Source: JAGQRJ01 sp041402045
GTDB lineage: Bacteria > Planctomycetota > J058
DNA length: 64,000 bases
Assembly (NCBI GenBank): GCA_041402045.1
Contig: JAWKSZ010000005.1
Coordinates: 102,515 to 166,514 of the forward strand
Reading direction: 5' to 3'
Made by a program: the position numbers and the translations under genes. This document shows, piece after piece, positions 17,286-25,027 of this stretch. Numbering within the stretch: position 1 is the first letter of the stretch; the number at the start of each line of letters is the position of its first letter. The notes under the pieces were generated by a model. It was given only the letters and a program-made list of their open reading frames with translations, was not told the DNA's origin and searched no databases.

Positions 17286-17624
17286 ATGAGTGGCCGCCGC
17301 GTCTCGGTGCTCTGGTGCAGCCGATCCAAGAGGGTCTTTGCTTCGCCGTGCTCGCGCTACAAGGGCTTCGGGGGCGTTCTGGCTACGCCGATGGTCAGAG
17401 CCCACGACCCTGCCTCAGAGACGCCGGAAGACCTCGGGGCGCTGATCTTGGCCCTGTTCTCGGAGTGTGGGCGGGTGAACGTGACCATCGCGGACTACGC
17501 CAAGCAATCGGTCGATGCCGAGTCCCGTCGGCTGCGCGAGGAATACGGCCTGGGCAACGGGCTGGACTACCCTCGGCCCTTCAGCATCGTTGACGTTGCC
17601 GAGAGCGAGGGGGGTGGGATGTGA
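17286..17624 (+). CDS. Small hypothetical protein following the repeat
   Basis: Up to 112 residues. The start is uncertain: the first ATG has no clear Shine-Dalgarno, and the Met at residue 36 (MVRAHDPASETPEDLG) is an alternative. The first 35 residues are Arg/Cys/Ser-rich and may be untranslated. The remainder (ALILALFSECGRVNVTIADY, RRLREEYGLGNGLDYPRPF) looks like a small soluble helical protein. No family recognised. It shares the GATG/CATC-containing, less GC-rich composition of the ORF at 16859, which suggests a second acquired cassette-type gene. There is no third copy of the 104-bp repeat after it. Confidence 0.45.
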   Translation: MSGRRVSVLWCSRSKRVFASPCSRYKGFGGVLATPMVRAHDPASETPEDLGALILALFSECGRVNVTIADYAKQSVDAESRRLREEYGLGNGLDYPRPFSIVDVAESEGGGM

Positions 17625-17755
17625 CCCGTATGAGCGCCAGCGAGGCAGAGCTACAGCGCGCTTGATCCTGTCGAGTAGCCGAGAGCAAGGGGCAGCGGAC
17701 TCGGGGCGACGGCCCTGAAGCAACTCGGGGCTGAGGTCGACCAGGAGTTACCAAC

Positions 17756-17943
17756 AAGGCCGCGCCCAAGAAAAGGCCACGCCCAAGAAGAAGGCCGCGC
17801 CCAAGAAGAAGGCCGCGCCCAAGAAGAAGGCCGCGCCCAAGAAGAAGGCCGCGCCCAAGAAGAAGGCCGCGCCCAAGAAGAAGGCCGCGCCCAAGAAGAA
17901 GGCCGCGCCGAAGGGTCCCATTGGTCAACCGAGGCTGACTTGA
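17756..17943 (+). pseudogene. Lys/Ala/Pro (KKKAAP)n tandem repeat, relic of a histone-H1-like tail
   Basis: About eight copies of an 18-base unit encode KKKAAP repeats and end in AAPKGPIGQPRLT with a TGA at about 17943. A one-base deletion in the first units (AAGAAAAGGCC) and stop codons just upstream break the frame. In another frame, TALKQLGAEVDQELPT precedes it, possibly the end of the same protein. Such tails occur on bacterial H1-like and HU-fusion DNA-binding proteins. Only the tail remains recognisable. Bases 17944-18209 hold nothing I can name. Confidence 0.55.
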
Positions 17944-18209
17944 AGACTCCCGACCCAGAATCGCCGCCACCAAACAGCCCGGTCGAGCCGCCGCTCGCCC
18001 CTCGCCCGGCCCTCGCTTCCCCCGAGTACACACCGTGATCCCTGAGAAGTCGAGGCAGGAGTGGTGAATTCAGGCAGCCGGACGGCGGCGGTAGTGGCGG
18101 AGCAGGCCGCCGAGGCGCTCGTCGACGACGATCTCGCCTTCGCGGAGCCGACCCCGGGGGCCCGAGCGATCAGGCGATTCGGGGCAAACCCCGCACCCGT
18201 GTCCAGGCC

Positions 18210-18360
18210 CATGAATCGCCCGATCGGGTTCGTCCGTTCGGTACGGTCTTCGCCACCGAGGCTCGAATCGGCTGTGCCTCCCCAATCCGGCGCGTGTGCC
18301 CTCACAGGGGTAGGGGCGCCCCCGCCCGCGGGCGTCGGGCCGCTCCCGCAAAGCGTAGGG
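18210..18360 (-). repeat. Decayed solitary copy of the 28-kb repeat unit
   Basis: Read on the minus strand it follows the 28-29-kb units in order: CCCGACGCCCGCGGGCG, GCCCCTACCCCTGTG, ACGCGCCGGATTGG, CCGATTCG, GGCGAAGACCG and CCCGATCGGGCGATTC. It shows that this repeat is dispersed, not confined to one array. Confidence 0.65.
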
Positions 18361-18614
18361 GCAGGGCTTGTCCCATCGTGTTCGGGACGGAGTTCTGGGC
18401 GTGAGGAGTCGCCTTGCCGGGTGCACTCTGAATGAGGTAGGGCGGGGCTTGTCCCCGCCCGGGTATGTGCGTCCCTTGCGCCTTCCGTGGCGAGCGGAGC
18501 TCCTGAGCAGGGTAGGTAACGATCCGTGGCGCCATGGTATGCCCTCACACTACGAAGGGTGGAGGGACGCACATGTCAGGTAGCCGGGGGCGGTTTTCCC
18601 GCCCCGGCTCCCTA

Positions 18615-18645
18615 GAACCGGACTTGTGCTGTTCACATCCGGCTC
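18615..18645 (-). ncRNA. Group II intron domain V
   Basis: GAGCCGGATGTG-AACA-GCACAAGTCCGGTTC folds into the catalytic hairpin: stem GAGCCGGA/TCCGGTTC, a two-base AG bulge, upper stem TGTG/CACA and an AGC catalytic triad at the 5' side. Domain VI follows at 18580-18612. Confidence 0.85.
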
Positions 18646-18899
18646 TTCGGGACGGTAGGTACCCCCGCCGCCGGCCAGGTCACGACCTCGCGGTATTCCA
18701 GGGCAACAGAGCTGCTGGGCGGCGATCCTCGTCCATGCGATCCGAAACGTCTCCAGCAGCGAGACGAGCTGTTCGTCGAAGTACGAGTTGCACCAGAGTC
18801 CTCGAAGTTGACTGCCAGGGTTGGCGCTGAGGGCCCACAGCGACTGGTGTCGCTTGTAGATCCCGCGCCAAGCCAGCTGTTCACTCCCAGACGAATGAG

Positions 18900-20050
18900 G
18901 CGTTGGACGATCGATCGTTTCGTTTCCAGTTCTTGAAACACAGTCCCGCGCAACCGTCGCGGAGGTGCGCGTCCGTAAGCCCGGAGGATCAGACCGATCG
19001 TGGCGTTGCAGACTCTGCCGCCAACCGTTGAGAACGCGTTGATCCGGGAAACGACCGCCTTGAGCGAAACGCCCCGGACCGCGGGGTCAATTCAACGATC
19101 GCTCTCGTAGCCGCTTCACTGCGCTCCGAGCCCCACCTCGGGCGGTAGACCCCGCTGGGGGATCAACCGGTATCCGAGGAAGTGGCGGGTCTCTGGGTTG
19201 GCCACCGCGCTCTTCGCTTGCGTTCACCTTCAGTCGCAAGCGACGCTCAATGAACTGGCTCAAGCTCGAGAAGACCCTCTTGCCTGCACGTTCACTCCGC
19301 GCGCATGGTGTTGCAGTCGTCTGCGTAGCGGACGAACCGGTGCCCGCGTCGGAGCGGCTCGTGATCAGGCTCGTCCAGCACCACGTTGGACAGCAGCGGC
19401 GAGCGGGCCCCTTGGGGGCCCCACTCTTCCGTGCTGACCCTCACGCGTCGAGCATGACCACCTTGGCTTTCAGCATGCGCCCAATCAGGACCAGGAGCTG
19501 CTTGTCCTCGACTCCTTCGGGCAGGCCGCGACAGCAGCCGTTGGTGGCAGACCCGATCAGAAGAACTTCTCAGGTCGGATCCACCACCCTCGTATCAGCT
19601 GCCGCATGGCTGAGCTTCCGTGATCGCCGTCTGGCAGCCCCGGTTCCGGGCGAAACCGTGGCTCGAAGAGTGGAACGTCGGCTCGTAGACAGGCTCCAAG
19701 ACCCGCCTCACCGCCTCCTGCACCACCCGATCGATCACGTTGGGGATTCCCAGCCCCCGCTGCCCTCCACCTCCCTTCGGGATCCACACCGCCGGATATC
19801 CCACTGACGGCCGTCCTCCGGAGGCTGGCGCGCAGCTTGGCCAGCACCGCCGGGAGGTGCTTGCGCGCCGCGATGGTTTGGCCATCGGGACCAAGGCCCC
19901 TTTGTTCGCCGCGACCTTATCGAACGCCTCTTCAGGAGTGTTCGAGCCACTCTTTTCCTCTCGCGGGACCTACGCTGCTGCCTTGTTCTTCGCCGCTGGC
20001 ACCCTGGGCTCCAGCCCTGAGGATCGGTCCTCGGGCCTCATCGTCCCCGA
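18900..20050 (-). pseudogene. ltrA: Group II intron reverse transcriptase/maturase, broken
   Basis: Pieces in several minus-strand frames align in order with intron-encoded reverse transcriptases: LPAVLAKLRASL, then WIPKGGGGQRGLGIPNVIDR, VVQEAVRRVLEPVYEPTF, SHGFARNRGCQTAITEA, LLVLIGRMLKAKVVML, LLSNVVLDEPDHE, HRFVRYADDCNT (catalytic YADD, about 19309-19340) and SQFIERRLRLKVN, then maturase-like HFLGYRLIPQRGLPPEV. Stops, frameshifts and an internal deletion between the palm blocks show that it is non-functional. The bounds given are approximate. Its DNA contains CATC/GATG at normal density, unlike resident genes. Confidence 0.85.
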
Positions 20051-20952
20051 GAACCCGCGTTTCCGCGGACGTTCTGCTGTAGCGGAGAACGGCACGAACT
20101 GTAGACCCACTTCCTTGACCGTCACCGCCTTCCCGTCCCCGCGTTGCGCCCTCGACTCCCTGCTTCCAGGCGCTCAGCAGGGCCGGTCCTCGTCTTGCGG
20201 GCTTTCACCATGCGTGCCCCTCGGAGGTGAGCCTGAGTTTCCCCTGGCTCCGTGCCCTCGCGGATCTCCGACTTCTGCCGGGTCATTAGCCTTCGTCTTT
20301 CGTCCTCGGGCCTACCGTGCAAGCGGAACTGGCCAAGGATCTCACTGGGTAAGTACAGCAGACTTCGTGTCACGCCACATGCGCCAATACGTCTGCGAAA
20401 CCGACAGAAACCGGGTTCACCGTCCGGGTGGCGGCTCACCCTTCGCAGCCCGCCGCCGGCGCTTCACTCGTTCGAGGCATTCGCGCACCTACGGCTTCCA
20501 CCAGACCCCCCTCGCGGACCGCCGGGCCCCGTCGACCTCCTTCCCGGAGGAGCGGGCAGTCTGACGTGCCCGGTGCTTCCGGGGCGGCGCCCTTGCCTCA
20601 TCGGTGTCGGGTTCCCTCTGTCAGGGCCCCCGGGATACCAGGACACGGACTCGCGTTCACCTCCGTCTGTTGCGTACCAGTCGCACTCGAGGCGGGGACA
20701 AGCCCCGCCCCTACACAGTGTGTGGACACCGTCTCTCCAGAAGAGCTCCGCGCTGGCCAGGCGGGTCGATCCAGGACTCACGACCTGCGGTGCACGCTGC
20801 GTGCCGAACACCCGTGGGCGAAGCCCCTCGGTGATCGCGAACGCGAGGCTCGCCGGAGAGCCCTTGCCTCCTCGACCCGCCGGAACGAAGGCGGGGCGGG
20901 GCGAGCAGGCGCTCACCCCGCCCCTGGGACGTGACCTCGCCGCATGGGCTCG

Positions 20953-21882
20953 CTAGGCCACGTCGGACTTCAGGCCGTTCTCCGCTCCGGGACGCCAGGG
21001 GTCGGCGACCCGATCCTCGATCACGCGCGCGCTGGCCTCGGCCACGTCCTCGCCGGTGAACCGCGCGTCGGCCTCCACCTCGGCGTCCTCGTCGTCCTCG
21101 GGCTCGAGCTCTTCGCCCGTCTCGGGGTCGACCTCCGTCACGCGCGCGCGGCGCTTGAAGGAGCTCCCGATCACCGCGTTCTGACGCTTGACCTCACCCA
21201 GCGCCTTCCTCAGCGCCGCGGCGTGGTCGCCCTCGTGCTCGCCGGTCGCGAGCCGGACCAGGACCAGCGCCACGATCTGGCACAGGCGCTCCTGACCCGC
21301 GCGGCGCGCCTCCTTGACCTGCGCGTAGGTCGGGTGCTGCTGCTCCGTGCGCAGGGCCTCTTGATAGCGCGCGTGCACGGCGGACACCTGCTCGACGAAG
21401 CGCTCCGCCCCCAGCTCGCGCAGCGCCAGCCGGAGCCGAGGCTCGGCCTCGATCCGGCGCAGGAGCATGCGCACCTGGATCTCCTCGTCCATGTAGGGCA
21501 AGTGGATCATGGCGCGCACGCCGCCCGGGAACAGCCGGTCCAGCGCGTAGCGGGCGAGCTGCGCCTGGCTGGACGTCTCTCCATACGCCTGAGCCGAGGC
21601 CGTGAGGACCTTGGCGAGCGCGCCCAGCGCGCGGTCCATGTCCTGATCGGCCTGGCGCGCCTCCGGGCCGAACTCGCGCTTGAGCCTGCGCCCGGAGAAG
21701 CGGATCGTGAGCTCGACCGCCTCCTCGGCGAGTCGGATCGCGTCCGCGACCCACCCGCACAGGAGCTCGTCGTCGCAGTCACCGAGCGCGTGGGCGATCT
21801 GGTTCAGCGAGTAGAGCTGGCGGCTCGAGGGAAACGAGTAGAAATCGAACATGTCGCTCGCGGCGACCTCTTTCGTCGTCAT
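20953..21882 (-). CDS. Helical cytosolic protein, unknown
   Basis: 309 residues, ATG preceded by GGAG. Entirely helical in appearance: residues 15-110 are amphipathic helices (LYSLNQIAHALGDCDDELL, DAIRLAEEAVELTIRF), 140-240 more helices (QVRMLLRRIEAEPRLRLALR), followed by an acidic strand (ETGEELEPEDDEDAEVEADA) and an Asp/Arg tail. No signal peptide, membrane span or catalytic motif; no family recognised. It is the only intact gene between the intron and the iteron array, and the array lies in its upstream region. The array could therefore be its operator or a replication-type element it acts on; this is speculation. Its composition matches the resident genes. Confidence 0.7.
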   Translation of the reverse strand: MTTKEVAASDMFDFYSFPSSRQLYSLNQIAHALGDCDDELLCGWVADAIRLAEEAVELTIRFSGRRLKREFGPEARQADQDMDRALGALAKVLTASAQAYGETSSQAQLARYALDRLFPGGVRAMIHLPYMDEEIQVRMLLRRIEAEPRLRLALRELGAERFVEQVSAVHARYQEALRTEQQHPTYAQVKEARRAGQERLCQIVALVLVRLATGEHEGDHAAALRKALGEVKRQNAVIGSSFKRRARVTEVDPETGEELEPEDDEDAEVEADARFTGEDVAEASARVIEDRVADPWRPGAENGLKSDVA

Positions 21883-22159
21883 GGTTCACTCCATGGGTGT
21901 CGGCCTCGTCTGCGGCCGACGGGTTGTGCAGTCGAGCCAAACAACGAAACCGTTCCGCTGTTCGCTCACCCCGAAAGAGATCTGGGGGGATCGTTTCGTG
22001 ACGACGACTTCGAAACGATCCTGGCGCGCGGGCCGCGAGTCGCGCCGAACTCTTCCGCGCACCGCGGCTTGGCGATCAGCGTCCTGCGCGAGAAACAGGC
22101 GGAGGCGAGCGCGACGCGAGGGCCGGCTGCTGCCGGTCGACCCTCGCGAGCTCCCGACC

Positions 22160-22485
22160 CCGCGGAAGACGTTCGCGAACGTCCGCCTCTGAGGGTCGAC
22201 CCCGCGGAAGACGTTCGCGAACGTCCGCCCTGAGGTCAACCTCGCGGAAGACGTTCGCGAACGTCCGCCCTGGGGTCGACCCCGGCGGAAGGCGTTCGCG
22301 AACGATCCGCCCTGAGGGTCGACCTCCGTGGAAGGCGTTCGCGAACGTCCGTCCTCGAGGGTCGACCCCCGCGGAAGACGCTCGTGAACGTCCGCCCCCG
22401 AGGGTCGACCTCCGTGGAAGACGTTCGCGAACGTCCGTCCTCGAGGGTCGACTTCCGTGGGAGACGTTCGCAAACGTCCGACGCG
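22160..22485. repeat. Iteron-like array: eight 40-43-bp units each with a 14-bp palindrome
   Basis: The palindrome ACGTTCGCGAACGT (perfect in most units, degenerate in three or four) starts at 22169, 22211, 22251, 22292, 22335, 22378, 22421 and 22464. Units also carry GGTCGAC and GCGGAAG/CGTGGAAG blocks. Spacing is constant at about four helical turns, so a bound protein would sit on one face of the DNA. There are no unique spacers, so it is not CRISPR. Confidence 0.85.
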
Positions 22486-22532
22486 GGGGACGGAGCGGTG
22501 CGCGGGGAGACCGTGACTTACGCCGGTTTGCT

Positions 22533-22640
22533 GCGGCAGCTTCCGCTGCCGCGCCGCCTTCGGCGGCGTGAGAATTCGCCCGGACGGGGTTTACCCTCAA
22601 GCCAGGTCGGCTTGGGCCCCGCCCGTCCGAGCGAATTCAC
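22533..22640. other. Cluster of three strong hairpins
   Basis: GCGGCAGC-TTCC-GCTGCCGC (22533-22552), GCCGCC-TTC-GGCGGC (22553-22567), and a long inverted repeat 22568-22640 whose arms are GTGAGAATTCGCCCGGACGG and the near-complement ending GCGAATTCAC, with an inner hairpin AAGCC-AGGTC-GGCTT. They directly follow the palindrome array. Confidence 0.7.
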
Positions 22641-22750
22641 CCGACTCCGTCGGAGAAACTTGGACTTTCTCGTCACGAACGAGGCTCGCCAGATCTCTTT
22701 CAAGGTAGAGGCCGTCCGCGAGGGACGGACACGAGGAGACGACCCGGGCC

Positions 22751-23281
22751 ATGGCGACCGACCTGACCCTGCTGATCCACGCCGCGCGCGCCGGAGATCA
22801 CCGCGCCTTCGGGCAGGTGGTGAGCCGGACCGACGCCCTGGTGCGCGTGGTCGTGGGTCGGCAGGCAGCGCCCGAGGTCGTCGAGGACTTGATCCAGGAG
22901 ACCTTCCTCCGCGCTTGGGAGGGGCTCCGCGGGCTGCGCACGCCGGCGGCGTTCAAGGGCTGGTTGATCCGGATCGCGCTCGGGGAGGTCAGGAAGTGGC
23001 GAGAGCGGCAGGCGCGCGAGCGCGCCGCGCTCTCCACCCTGGACACCTCGGAGAGCTACGAGGCCCGCCACGGCTCTGGCTGGAGCGATCGCAGCCTCGC
23101 GGCCCTGGACGCGCTCGACCCCGACTCGCGCGCGATCGCGCTGCTGCGGTTCTGCGACGGCTACGCCCCGCGTGAGATCGCCGCCGCCCTCGACCTGTCG
23201 CCCGACGTGGTGCGCCAACGCCTGAGCCGCGCGAAGGCCAAGCTGCGCGAGGCGCTCGAAGCCAACAAGGACGTTCCATGA
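22751..23281 (+). CDS. RNA polymerase sigma factor, ECF type
   Basis: 176 residues. Region 2 at about residues 8-80 (DHRAFGQVVSRTDALVRVVV, EDLIQETFLRAWEGLRGLR, FKGWLIRIALGEVRKW); region 4 at about 115-170 (ALDPDSRAIALLRFCDGYAP, REIAAALDLSPDVVRQRLSR) with a typical helix-turn-helix. There is no N-terminal domain, so it is an extracytoplasmic-function sigma factor. ATG with GAGGAG upstream. Its TGA overlaps the ATG of the next gene, a zinc-finger-type membrane anti-sigma factor, so the two form the usual coupled sigma/anti-sigma pair. The target promoters and signal are not evident; an autoregulated promoter upstream would lie next to the palindrome and hairpin region. Confidence 0.92.
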   Translation: MATDLTLLIHAARAGDHRAFGQVVSRTDALVRVVVGRQAAPEVVEDLIQETFLRAWEGLRGLRTPAAFKGWLIRIALGEVRKWRERQARERAALSTLDTSESYEARHGSGWSDRSLAALDALDPDSRAIALLRFCDGYAPREIAAALDLSPDVVRQRLSRAKAKLREALEANKDVP

Positions 23282-23892
23282 GCCGTGAGCTGACCTGCGC
23301 AGAAGCGCAGCCCCTGCACTTCGACCGGTCGTCCGAGGTCGAGCTCGACCCGGAGTCCGGCCAGGCCCTCGACCGGCACCTCGCCGCCTGCGCCGCCTGC
23401 CGGGCCTTCGTCCAGGAGACGCTCCTGGCCGAGGCCGCGATCGCGTCCGCCGTGGGCGAGGACCCGGAGCTCAACGACCCCGAGCGCGCGGCCCGCACCG
23501 CCGCCCGGGTGGTCGCGGCGATCGAAGCCCAGGAGCCCTGGCGCCAGGCGCCCGCCCGCCGCGCTCCCGGCGCGCTGCCGTGGCTGATCGCCGCCGTCGC
23601 CCTGCTCGCGGCCGGCGTGGGGATCGGCCGGGGCACCGCCCCCGCCCCGGACGGATCCCTGCAGGTGATCTCAGGTCCAGACCTGCAGCGTCAGCTCGAC
23701 GCGGCGCGCGCGGAGAACGCCGACCTCACGCGGACGCTCAGCGCCCAGCGGGCGCGATCGAAGCCTCCTCGAGCGAGCGCTCGAGGAGGCGCGGCGGGAC
23801 TAGGCTCTGTCCGCAAACAGGGCCAACGCTCTCGCTTGCCCTCGTCGCCGCCGACTGCGTTGGTCGCCGGCCACGTAACCCCATTACGCTAG
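23278..23892 (+). CDS. Membrane anti-sigma factor, 3' end altered by a MITE
   Basis: 204 residues as the frame now reads. Residues 1-45 carry the zinc-binding anti-sigma motif (H34-x3-C-x2-C, in RHLAACAACRAF). A single transmembrane helix, ALPWLIAAVALLAAGVGIG, lies at about 99-117, followed by a periplasmic helical stretch (LQRQLDAARAENADLTRTL). The coupled ECF sigma gene precedes it with a 4-base overlap. From about residue 175 the frame runs through a 168-base inverted-repeat insertion and stops inside it, so the last 30 residues are not native. A 12-bp hairpin (23763-23790) just before the insertion looks like the original terminator, suggesting that the native stop was near or before it or that the frame is shifted. 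Confidence 0.8.
   Translation: MSRELTCAEAQPLHFDRSSEVELDPESGQALDRHLAACAACRAFVQETLLAEAAIASAVGEDPELNDPERAARTAARVVAAIEAQEPWRQAPARRAPGALPWLIAAVALLAAGVGIGRGTAPAPDGSLQVISGPDLQRQLDAARAENADLTRTLSAQRARSKPPRASARGGAAGLGSVRKQGQRSRLPSSPPTALVAGHVTPLR
23763..23790 (+). terminator. Strong GC-rich hairpin
   Basis: GCCTCCTCGAGC-GAGC-GCTCGAGGAGGC: perfect 12-bp stem with a 4-base loop at the end of the anti-sigma gene. No T tract follows. Confidence 0.55.
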
Positions 23893-23967
23893 GCTCGGCT
23901 CCCGCCTTGTCGGACGACGACGATTGCCGCGCGAGAGCATTACCCCTGTTTGCGGACAGAGCCCTAG
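23800..23967. mobile_element. MITE with 20-bp perfect terminal inverted repeats
   Basis: Ends GGCTCTGTCCGCAAACAGGG (23803-23822) and its exact inverse CCCTGTTTGCGGACAGAGCC (23944-23963), flanked on both sides by CTA(G), a likely target duplication. The interior is about 120 bases with no coding capacity of its own. The ends and CTAG-type target resemble IS5-group elements (inference); no transposase of that type is in the window. It interrupts the 3' end of the anti-sigma gene and lies 5 bases from the convergent purine nucleoside phosphorylase stop. Confidence 0.85.
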
Positions 23968-23971
23968 TCGC

Positions 23972-24826
23972 CTACTGCGCCTCGAGGGCCGCCTGGAGCT
24001 TGGGCACCAGCTTCTCGATCAGGCGCCCGAAGTCGGTCTTGACCCGCTCCGCGGTCTCGATCACCTCCTTGTGGGAGAGCGGCGTCGCGCTCATGCCCGC
24101 GGCGAGGTTGCTGATCAGGCTGATCCCCAGGATCCGCACGCCCATTTGGCGGCAGGCGATCACCTCGGGCACGGTGCTCATGCCCACGGCGTCGCCGCCG
24201 AGCCCGCGCAGCATGCGCACCTCGGCCGGGGTCTCGTAGGAGGGCCCCGAGAGCACGGTGTAGACGCCCTGCTTGAGCTCGAGCCCGAGCTCGCTGGCGG
24301 TGGCGTGGGCCGCCTGCTGGAACACGGGGTCGTAGGCCTGGCCCATGTCGGGGAAGCGCGGCCCGAGGGCGTCGTCGTGGCTCCCGATCATGGGGTTGGT
24401 GCCGCTCAGGTTCAGGTGGTCGGTGATCACCATGAGGTCGCCGGCGGCGAAGGACTCGTTGATCCCGCCCGCGGCGTTGGTGAGCACGAAGGCCTCGAGC
24501 CCCAGGCGCGCGAGCGCGCGCAGGGGGAACACGACCTCGTGGGCGGCGTAGCCCTCGTAGAGGTGGAAGCGGCCCTGGAGGCACACGACGGGCGTGCCCT
24601 CGAGCTCCCCGATCACGAGCCGCCCGGCGTGGCCGGTGACCGTCGACTCGGGGAAGTAGGGGACGTCGGCGTAGGGCACGATCACCGGGTCCTGGACCCG
24701 GTCCGCCAGGGGGCCGAGCCCCGAGCCGAGGACGAGCCCCAGCTTGGGCAGGGGGCGGTCGCCGAGCCGCATGCGAATGAAGTCGCCGGCCAGGTCCAGG
24801 TGTTCGATCAGGTCTTGGTTCGCCAT
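23972..24826 (-). CDS. punA: Purine nucleoside phosphorylase
   Basis: 284 residues; ATG at 24826 with GAGGG, chosen over an upstream frame to 24901. Trimeric PNP (PNP/MTAP family 2) motifs: phosphate loop LGLVLGSGLG (30-38), GHAGRLVIG (65-73), CLQGRFHLYEGY (82-93), VLTNAAGGINESF (114-126), LSGPSYETPAEVRML, VGMSTVPEVIAC and LISNLAAG. It phosphorolyses purine nucleosides to the base and ribose 1-phosphate in cytosolic salvage. The length and all motifs are normal. A TACAAT -10 lies about 20 nt upstream of the start. Transcribed alone, convergent with the sigma/anti-sigma operon. Confidence 0.95.
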   Translation of the reverse strand: MANQDLIEHLDLAGDFIRMRLGDRPLPKLGLVLGSGLGPLADRVQDPVIVPYADVPYFPESTVTGHAGRLVIGELEGTPVVCLQGRFHLYEGYAAHEVVFPLRALARLGLEAFVLTNAAGGINESFAAGDLMVITDHLNLSGTNPMIGSHDDALGPRFPDMGQAYDPVFQQAAHATASELGLELKQGVYTVLSGPSYETPAEVRMLRGLGGDAVGMSTVPEVIACRQMGVRILGISLISNLAAGMSATPLSHKEVIETAERVKTDFGRLIEKLVPKLQAALEAQ

Positions 24827-24919
24827 GTCGTCCCTCGGGCGGGCCATTGTAAACATGCCGGCGGGCGGACCCGGACCCTGGCGCTCCCTGAGGAGCGGCA
24901 TTCCCCGCGGCGGGCGCTA

Positions 24920-24933
24920 GCATGCCGGCATGC
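24920..24933. promoter_or_regulatory. 14-bp perfect palindrome in a divergent intergenic region
   Basis: GCATGCCGGCATGC lies between the divergent punA and acyltransferase genes, about 95 bases from either start. A part copy, ATGCCGGCGGG in inverted sense, lies at about 24855. It may be an operator; no matching regulator is identified. Confidence 0.4.
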
Positions 24934-25027
24934 GCGCGCAGACCCTAACCCCTTGCCCCTCTTGCCCAGGCGCGGCGGCCTGGTGGGGGCGGACGAATAG
25001 CGGCACAGGGCCGCTCGACGAGGTCTC

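Larger units (their letters stand above)
18575..20686 (-). mobile_element. Degenerate group II intron
   Basis: On the minus strand it begins at 20686 with GTGCGACTGG and, soon after, GGAGGTGAACGCGAGT, the conserved 5' end of bacterial group II introns. It contains a broken reverse transcriptase frame and ends with domain V (18615-18645) and a domain VI hairpin with a candidate bulged branch-point A before CCTGAC at 18575. Length is 2112 bases, normal for the class with its ORF. The 5' exon ends just after a terminator-like hairpin (GGCGGGGCTTGTCCCCGCC), the kind of target used by some classes. Splicing is unlikely to allow mobility because the ORF is disrupted. Bases 20150-20660 are the expected domain I region, without a gene. 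Confidence 0.85.
21974..22700. other. Segment bounded by imperfect inverted repeats, enclosing the palindrome array
   Basis: AAAGAGATCTGG plus about 18 weaker bases at 21974-22003 recurs inverted at 22671-22700 (TCGTCAC...CCAGATCTCTTT). The 727-base segment has no convincing gene but contains an eight-unit palindrome array and three large hairpins. It occupies nearly the whole gap 21883-22750 between the divergent helical-protein and sigma-factor genes. Possible non-autonomous mobile element or a replication or segregation site. Confidence 0.55.

Noticed and set aside
18441..18470. GTAGGG(C)GGGGCTTGTCCCCGCCC hairpins as part of one named mobile element
   Set aside because: This terminator-like hairpin type is widespread in unrelated bacteria and recurs here in different contexts (18.44, 20.69, 28-29 kb); its origin cannot be decided from the window.
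19198..20956. Plus-strand open frames up to 274 residues
   Set aside because: They are antisense to the group II intron and its reverse-transcriptase remains; no protein features.
22160..22485. CRISPR array
   Set aside because: Units are contiguous and similar over their whole length, with no unique spacers and no cas genes.
15429..22705. Prophage or integrative element spanning the whole accessory zone
   Set aside because: No integrase, structural, packaging or conjugation genes and no attachment-site pair; the zone looks like an accumulation of independent insertions.
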